From positions 31,297,501 to 31,347,514 of the forward strand of contig JBOZIK010000001.1 in assembly GCA_051453625.1 (NCBI GenBank): a stretch of DNA of 50,014 nt. Direction: 5' to 3'. This document shows, one piece after another, positions 45,013-50,014 of the stretch. The first letter of the stretch is position 1, and the number at the start of each line of letters is the position of its first letter. Made by a program: the position numbers and the translations under genes. Under the pieces are notes generated by a model. It was not told where the DNA came from, did no database searches, and saw only the letters and a program-made list of their open reading frames with translations. This DNA is from Welwitschia mirabilis. Taxonomy: Eukaryota; Gnetophyta; Gnetopsida; Welwitschiales.

Positions 45013-45594
45013 GCGTTTAAGGCGTTTATTTAAATAAAGCTTAAACGCCCTAAAAACCCCCAGGAAGTGACTATACATAAAACGCCTTAAATGTGTTTTA
45101 TCTTTTAAGCCTTTTAAGCAGGAAGGTCCTTAAGGACCATCGCCTGTAACGCGTTTAATTGGACAAACGCCGTAAAAGATGGGGTCTCTTTCACCTCTTC
45201 ATAAATAAAACGATCGCACCCGTAGACATCACAAAATTTAGGGGCAAAAAAACACTGATGCGTGAAGTTGAATCGGGTCCGCGATTTTTCTCTTTTGAAA
45301 GCGGAGGCATCCTATCCACAGGACCAGCGCTTCATTTTCCCTAACATTCTTTGTACGAGGTCTCATTAAATTGGGGCTGCATGTTGTTCGCCTATTAGAG
45401 CGGTTCTTAGGGTTGCAGAAGATTACATTCACATGCGTTATCTGGAAGCGGAACGCAATGATGACTGCAATAGCTTTTTTCAGGTGCGAACGGATGTGAT
45501 AGGATACATTGAGAATTTATTGGATGTACATAAGAGTAAACAAACCTGTGATTTGATGTAAACTATTCACCAAGTTATGATGCAAGTCGAGATT
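45013..45594 (+). repeat. Duplicated cassette, copy A (CpG-rich) with subterminal repeats
   Basis: The left part (45013-45180) has GGCGTTTA/AACGCC words in both orientations, for example TTTAAGGCGTTTATTTAAAT at 45016 with TTAAACGCC shortly after, and AACGCCTTAAATG near 45080. From 45187 to the N run at 45595 the sequence matches 47093-47505 closely. This copy keeps many CpG sites (GCGGAG, CAGCGC, GTTCGCC, AGCGG, GAAGCGGAACGC). A short potential start exon, ATGATGACTGCAATAGCT to TTTTTCAG, followed by GTGCGA, lies at about 45458-45484. No CACTA terminus was seen on its left. Confidence 0.7.
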
Positions 45595-45694
45595 NNNNNN
45601 NNNNNNNNNNNNNNNNNNNNNNNNNNNNNNNNNNNNNNNNNNNNNNNNNNNNNNNNNNNNNNNNNNNNNNNNNNNNNNNNNNNNNNNNNNNNNN
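45595..45694. other. Assembly gap (100 N)
   Basis: A placeholder run that begins exactly where copy A and copy B homology is still in progress, so the extent of the duplication on this side is hidden. Confidence 0.95.
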
Positions 45695-46848
45695 AACATA
45701 GCCCCCCACTTAGCCTTTATCAGTCCCTAACAAAAACCAGGTAGGAAAACCATAATTGTGAGCTAATTTATTTTTTAAAAGACAAATTTGAAAGTCATAA
45801 AATAGGATTATAAAACACATCACATTGATAAATAATAAGTAATGCATAATGTGTATGCAACTTTTGAAAATTTTATGTCAGAAGAGATCTAAATTAAGTT
45901 AAAATTTTTGAAAATAAGCCATGAAAAAGGGTCTGCGTCCCTAAAAAGAAAAAGTACTATGTTCAATATTAAACAATAAAGCAAACAAAGTAAACAAGAG
46001 TGAGAAGGTAGGTAAAAGATAACAACTTTCTAAACAAAGTACAAAGCTAAGTAATGTCAGAATTAAAAAAATATAGATCTATGAAAGATTTTGACAAGTA
46101 GAGAAAAATGTTTCATCATAGAAAGAACATGAGTAGCACTTAGAACACCAAAAATCTAAAAATAACACAAATCCAAGCAAGAAATTATCTTTTTATTGAA
46201 AACTTAAATAAGGAAATATGCTAAGAAAATACAGTAATGACTTTGAAATAAATTACCAAATCACAAAAGAAAACAATAAGAATGGGCATAAGATATAAAC
46301 AAAAGATATCTTATCGATATGATATTTTAACCTAGCAGGCTCCCATGAAAGTAATCATAACATCACTTAATGTGGAAAATGCATGACTTAATGTACAAAA
46401 ATTCCATTTGATAAGGTAGTGATTATGATAATTCTAAAGTAAAATGCTTTAAATAATAAATGATAAGACCAAAGAATTGCTTAAAAATAGAGTCTCCTAC
46501 CATCATCTCAAAATAAAAACCCAAATATTAAGAAATGAAATGATCATGTGGAAAGACTAAGAGTTTAGGAAACAAGCAATGCCTCTGATAACACCAGGAA
46601 TACCACTAATCCCATAGCCTCAAAGTTGAAATACAACTTTATTATATATGATGAGGGGAGTGCAACCATAGTTAGAGAAGTAAAGACTTGTGAAGCATGG
46701 CCAACTGACTTCCCAGTAGTGTTTCCACAGCTACCATATTACACTGCCAAAGGCTTTTATCAGAAATATTTGCCCTGGTGAACTTGTGGTAGGACATCAT
46801 GGTGACCATGTTTTTGAGATATTATAAATATAAAACATCATGGTCTTT
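45695..46848. other. No gene recognised
   Basis: AT-rich DNA between the two cassette copies. It may be the remainder of the upstream element; no 3' CACTA end (CTTGTAGTG) was found. Confidence 0.4.
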
Positions 46849-46978
46849 CACTACAAGAATTGAAGGCTTTTAAAAATTTATTTAAATAAACACCTTAATT
46901 AAATGCCTAAAGTAAGCAAACAAAAGCTTTTTAAGGCGCTTTTTAAATAAATGCCTTAGAAGCCCATTAGTGAACCTT

Positions 46979-47505
46979 TTTAAGGCGCTTATAAATAAAC
47001 GCCTTAAATGTATTTTAAAGTACCTCAAAAAGTCACTCTTTTAAAGTGTTTAATAGAACAAACATCATAAAAGCTATGTTTATTTAACCCTACTTTTCGC
47101 ACCTTGCCATAAATAAAACGATCGTGCATGTAGACATCATAAATTTGGAGGGGTGAAGAAAACACTGATGTGTGAAGTTAATTTAGGTCGATGATTTTTC
47201 TTCTTTGAAAGTGAAGACATCCCATCCATAGGACTAGTGCTTCATTTTCCCTAGTATTCTTTGTACGAGGTCTCATTAAATTGGGGCTACATGTTGTTTG
47301 CCTATTAGAGTGGTTCTTAAGATTACAGAAGATTACATTCACATGCATTATCTCGAAGGAAAATACAATGATGACTGTAATAGCTTTTTTCAGGTGGGAA
47401 CGGATGTCATAGGATACATTGAAAATTTATTATATGTCCATAGAGTAAATCAACCTATGATTTAATGTAAACTATTCACTAAGTTATGATGCAAGTCAAG
47501 ATTAT
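46979..47505 (+). repeat. Duplicated cassette, copy B (CpG-depleted)
   Basis: Matches copy A over about 410 bases (47093-47505 against 45187-45594) in the same orientation. Most CpG sites of copy A are TG or CA here: GCGGAG becomes GTGAAG, GCGCTT becomes GTGCTT, TTCGCC becomes TTTGCC, ATGCGTT becomes ATGCATT. The potential start exon is kept (ATGATGACTGTAATAGCT). The copy is older or has been methylated longer. Confidence 0.75.
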
Positions 47506-48336
47506 TTAGTTTGTTCTTCAATTAATTTGTTTAATCTACTAAGGATGTTAGCATGCTTGCAAGTTTTGAGCTTGAAGGATCTCCTAAACAAGCCATCAAG
47601 GGTCTAAGGATCCAAAAAGTCTTTAAATCATAGGGTAAGGCAAATCATTATAATCCTATGCCAATCCACCCCTGCTAAGAGAAATGAACAATGAACACGA
47701 GTCACGATAAAAATCTTTTTGTTCTTTTTTTGCTTGATTTGATTTGTGTCCCTTTGTAGTTATTAGATTCATTTGAGCTTCTAATTAGGAGATATAGCTA
47801 TATGGATCACTCCTTTTTGGTGCGAAAACCCTAAATTTGAAGAAGAAGATGTTTATTTTTGGTTTCTATTTACCTAGGTAACTATGGAAGGTACTACACT
47901 AATATCGGGTATGTTGACATAATGCTTCACATGCACATATGGATCACAAAGATAGAATCTCCTATTATCAGTTCTTCTGGAAGAAATGAAGATGACTTAG
48001 ACAGAAATAGGAATAAAGCATGTGAAAATCATAATGAAAGGTTACATTTATCAAATAAAGTGCCTTCCAAATATTATGGAAATCCAACATATAGAAGCAA
48101 TAAGAATATTTTTAAATCAAAATAAAGTAGTAGAAATATTGCCGAAGACAAAGGATTTTGAAAATAACATTGAATTTTAGTTTACTAGTTTAAAGATTGA
48201 TAACACCTAGGGGCATCTCATCCAGATGAGCTTCATGATTTCAGTGACACTTGAAGAGAAAAAACAAAAAGAGTTCCATCATTTTAAAAAATAGTATTTT
48301 TCATTTTTCTATATTCTGATAATGTGCATTTTGCAG
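47506..48336. other. Sequence between cassette and PPR exon; possible decayed exon
   Basis: A frame at 47859-48125 encodes a polar peptide with GRNEDDLDRNRNKACENHNE and no hydrophobic core. It begins at a non-ATG codon and is not recognised. It could be a spacer exon of the same decayed gene. The end of this stretch is a T-rich tract with the acceptor TTTTGCAG at 48329-48336. Confidence 0.3.
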
Positions 48337-48627
48337 ATAATGGAATAGCTTAGGTCCCAACATTGGTGGGATTTTAGTCATTTAGATTTTAATATGCTCA
48401 TGTTAGCATATGAGAAATAAGAAAGTTTCAAAAGGGCAGAATCTACTTTGAAGTCCATGAAAAAGAATGGGATCCCAATAGATGTGGCAGCATATGTTAC
48501 CCTTATTGAAGCTTATGCCAAGGCTAGTCATAGCAATGAGGCATATTTTATTTTCAAAAGTATACAATTAGGTGGTCCTGAACCCTCTATTGCAACTTAT
48601 CAAACCTTAATGAACTATCTAGTTAAA
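48337..48627 (+). pseudogene. PPR protein exon (At3g59040-like) with two stop codons
   Basis: The exon is bounded by TTTTGCAG and a GTCAGT donor at 48628, and is 97 codons in frame. It reads LRSQHWWDFSHLDFNMLMLA, then after a stop RAESTLKSMKKNGIPIDVAA, YVTLIEAYAKASHSNEAYFI, GPEPSIATYQTL. These are two pentatricopeptide repeats and the start of a third. The lead-in (W-hydrophobic-WW-FS---F--L--AY) and the GPEPS-ITYQ block recall plant P-class PPR protein At3g59040, an organelle RNA-binding type. Stops are TAG at 48346-48348 (where Trp is expected) and TAA at 48418-48420 (Gln would fit); each is one transition from sense. Only this exon of the gene is recognisable here. No intact PPR gene is in the window. 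Confidence 0.7.
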
Positions 48628-49864
48628 GTCAGTTCTGCTTTTTTTTTAAACGTTTTAATAAGATTTGGTTGCCTGATTTTCCACGTTATCTTTACCATTT
48701 TATAATATTTTTCATGTATTTTGGAGTTAGCATGTAGCGACCTCCTTTATACTACTAGGTATTGAGAAATGGCACTATGAAGTGGGTGGAAAGGGAAGTA
48801 AATATGGATGTTAAAATTCATTGCAACACAAGTATGTGTAGCTCCTAGCATAGATATATGTATAGCTCCTTGTAATTGTGCCTTGTCGCCTTCCAACTTT
48901 GACTTTTATGACTATCAAAAAGATGACCCTTTACTACTAATCAATATTATGAAAAATTATTTTTCAAAACACCAACAAGAATCTTTTCAATAATTACTTT
49001 TGGATTTTTGTTATCTGATTCATAAACACTTAAAATATCACTCTGCTTGAACTTTTAGATATGACGTATTACAAACCTTAGGACTTATCCATAAGTGCCT
49101 TGAAGTAATAACCAAAAGGGGTCATTTTGGTGAACAAACATGACCATTGATTGAGATAAATGTTTTGAAAAAATTAAAAAAAATAAATGAATAAATTAGA
49201 AAAAAGCGTGGGGAATGTTAATAACTCATTAAAGTAAATAAAGGGAGGGATATTTGAAGGGGTTTTAATGGAGTAATTAAGTATAAGCATATGGGAGTGG
49301 GAAAGAATAAAATGATAGATATGAAAGAAAGGAGTTATGCTTGTTATGTAAAACAAATAGATAAGATAATGAAAGATAATGTCACGAGTAGTAATGCTNN
49401 NNNNNNNNNNNNNNNNNNNNNNNNNNNNNNNNNNNNNNNNNNNNNNNCATTATTTAAAATTACTATTTGTCACACTTATCTTATGTGAACTCTTCATAGG
49501 GATTCCCAGGTACAAGTCTGTTTCTTTTTATTTGCTAATGCCCATATCACCAATAAATGGAATTATAGGCATTTCTCTAGTTTATGCAACAGGTTGCAAT
49601 TGAGCCTTAGAAAATGTAAACAAGTCTCATAGAAGAGGAGTAACATGCTCCAGTCAGATTTACAAGATCCATGATTCATCAAGATCATCGCTGTTGTAGA
49701 TGAAACCTTGTCAGGTTATTAACATTGAGTCTCAAACAATAATAATTAAAACAAATTTTTTTTAAGTGTTTCTTGTAAATTGCAATTTAATGTTTACAAT
49801 GCTAGCTGAGTTCCATATTATACCTTCTTACATATATCGATTTCCACCAGCCACTCTACAGAAA
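48628..49864. other. No gene recognised
   Basis: Further PPR exons were looked for on the plus strand and not seen. A 61-codon stretch at 48808-48993 has no motif. A 49-N gap lies within. Confidence 0.4.
49399..49447. other. Assembly gap (49 N)
   Basis: A short run of N of non-standard length, so probably sized by read pairs or long reads. Confidence 0.95.
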
Positions 49865-49968
49865 AGGCGACAAGAATTTGTTTTAGGTGCACTAAATCAT
49901 CCAATTTCGTAAAATGAGGTGACAAGAACTTATTTTAGTTACACTAAATCATCAAATTTCGTAGAACG
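49865..49968 (+). repeat. Two tandem 52-bp units
   Basis: 49865-49916 and 49917-49968 are equal-length units beginning AGGCGACAAGAA or AGGTGACAAGAA and containing CACTAAATCATC and AATTTCGTA. The first retains a CpG that is TG in the second. Confidence 0.85.
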
Positions 49969-50014
49969 GCATAATTTGAGATTCGAAGTATGTCTCAAAT
50001 CTCAATTACTGAAT

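Larger units (their letters stand above)
46849..48627 (+). mobile_element. CACTA-type DNA transposon end carrying gene fragments
   Basis: CACTACAAGAAT at 46849 matches the conserved terminus of plant CACTA (En/Spm) elements. It is followed by palindromic subterminal words, such as TTTAAGGCG (46979-46987) paired with CGCCTTAAA (47000-47008), and another at 46928-46959, as expected for transposase-binding arrays. Beyond these lie cassette copy B and the broken PPR exon. No transposase is seen, so it would be non-autonomous. The 3' terminus and target duplication were not found; the right boundary given is simply the last gene-like base. An alternative is that the CACTA end and the gene fragment are unrelated neighbours. 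Confidence 0.5.

Noticed and set aside
1-50014. CRISPR arrays, operons, bacterial promoters, rRNA or intact tRNA genes
   Set aside because: None seen; the window has spliced plant-type genes and plant transposons. tRNA-like boxes belong to the SINE-like repeats.

Overview
This window is nuclear DNA from a plant, most likely a seed plant with a large, repeat-rich genome. The DNA is AT-rich and gene-poor, has introns with plant-type splice sites, carries decayed plant transposon families, and holds a gene whose protein closely resembles the plant UPF0235/DUF167 family. Long introns and very eroded transposons would fit a gymnosperm, but the species cannot be fixed from the sequence. Seven runs of N interrupt it (4438-4537, 5718-6537, 18407-19256, 27604-27703, 28998-29514, 45595-45694, 49399-49447).

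Only one gene is solid. It is a three-exon UPF0235/DUF167 gene on the minus strand (33230-35703). Its 122-residue reading frame joins cleanly across two introns, and the larger intron is filled with short tandem repeats. Two more minus-strand stretches just downstream (32778-32888 and 32025-32228) look like possible exons of unknown ownership. A second likely gene end lies on the plus strand at 20288-20463: a terminal exon for a membrane-anchored C-terminus, with upstream exons not found.

The rest is transposon debris and broken gene pieces. From left to right: SINE-like copies around 1.3 kb, 12.0-12.4 kb, 26.3-26.9 kb and 27.8 kb; a purine-rich tract with repeated CCTAGG-centred hairpins (6.5-9.5 kb); a decayed coiled-coil exon (12713-13048); a pair of old 0.7 kb direct repeats (15.2 and 17.5 kb); a LINE zinc-finger remnant (23.2-23.5 kb, minus); a 1.4 kb tandem duplication (27.9-31.1 kb); a Ty1-copia remnant on the minus strand (36.95-39.1 kb) next to a GC-richer degenerate element (39.5-40.6 kb); and a degenerate acidic reading frame (43.75-44.18 kb, minus).

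The most interesting part is the right end. A CACTA-type transposon terminus at 46849 is followed by palindromic subterminal repeats, a roughly 400-base cassette, and then a pentatricopeptide-repeat (PPR) exon with two stop codons (48337-48627). The same subterminal repeats and cassette occur 1.9 kb upstream (45013-45594) in a copy that has kept its CpG sites. The arrangement looks like a CACTA element that carried off part of a PPR gene, but the 3' terminus was not found, so this is an inference.
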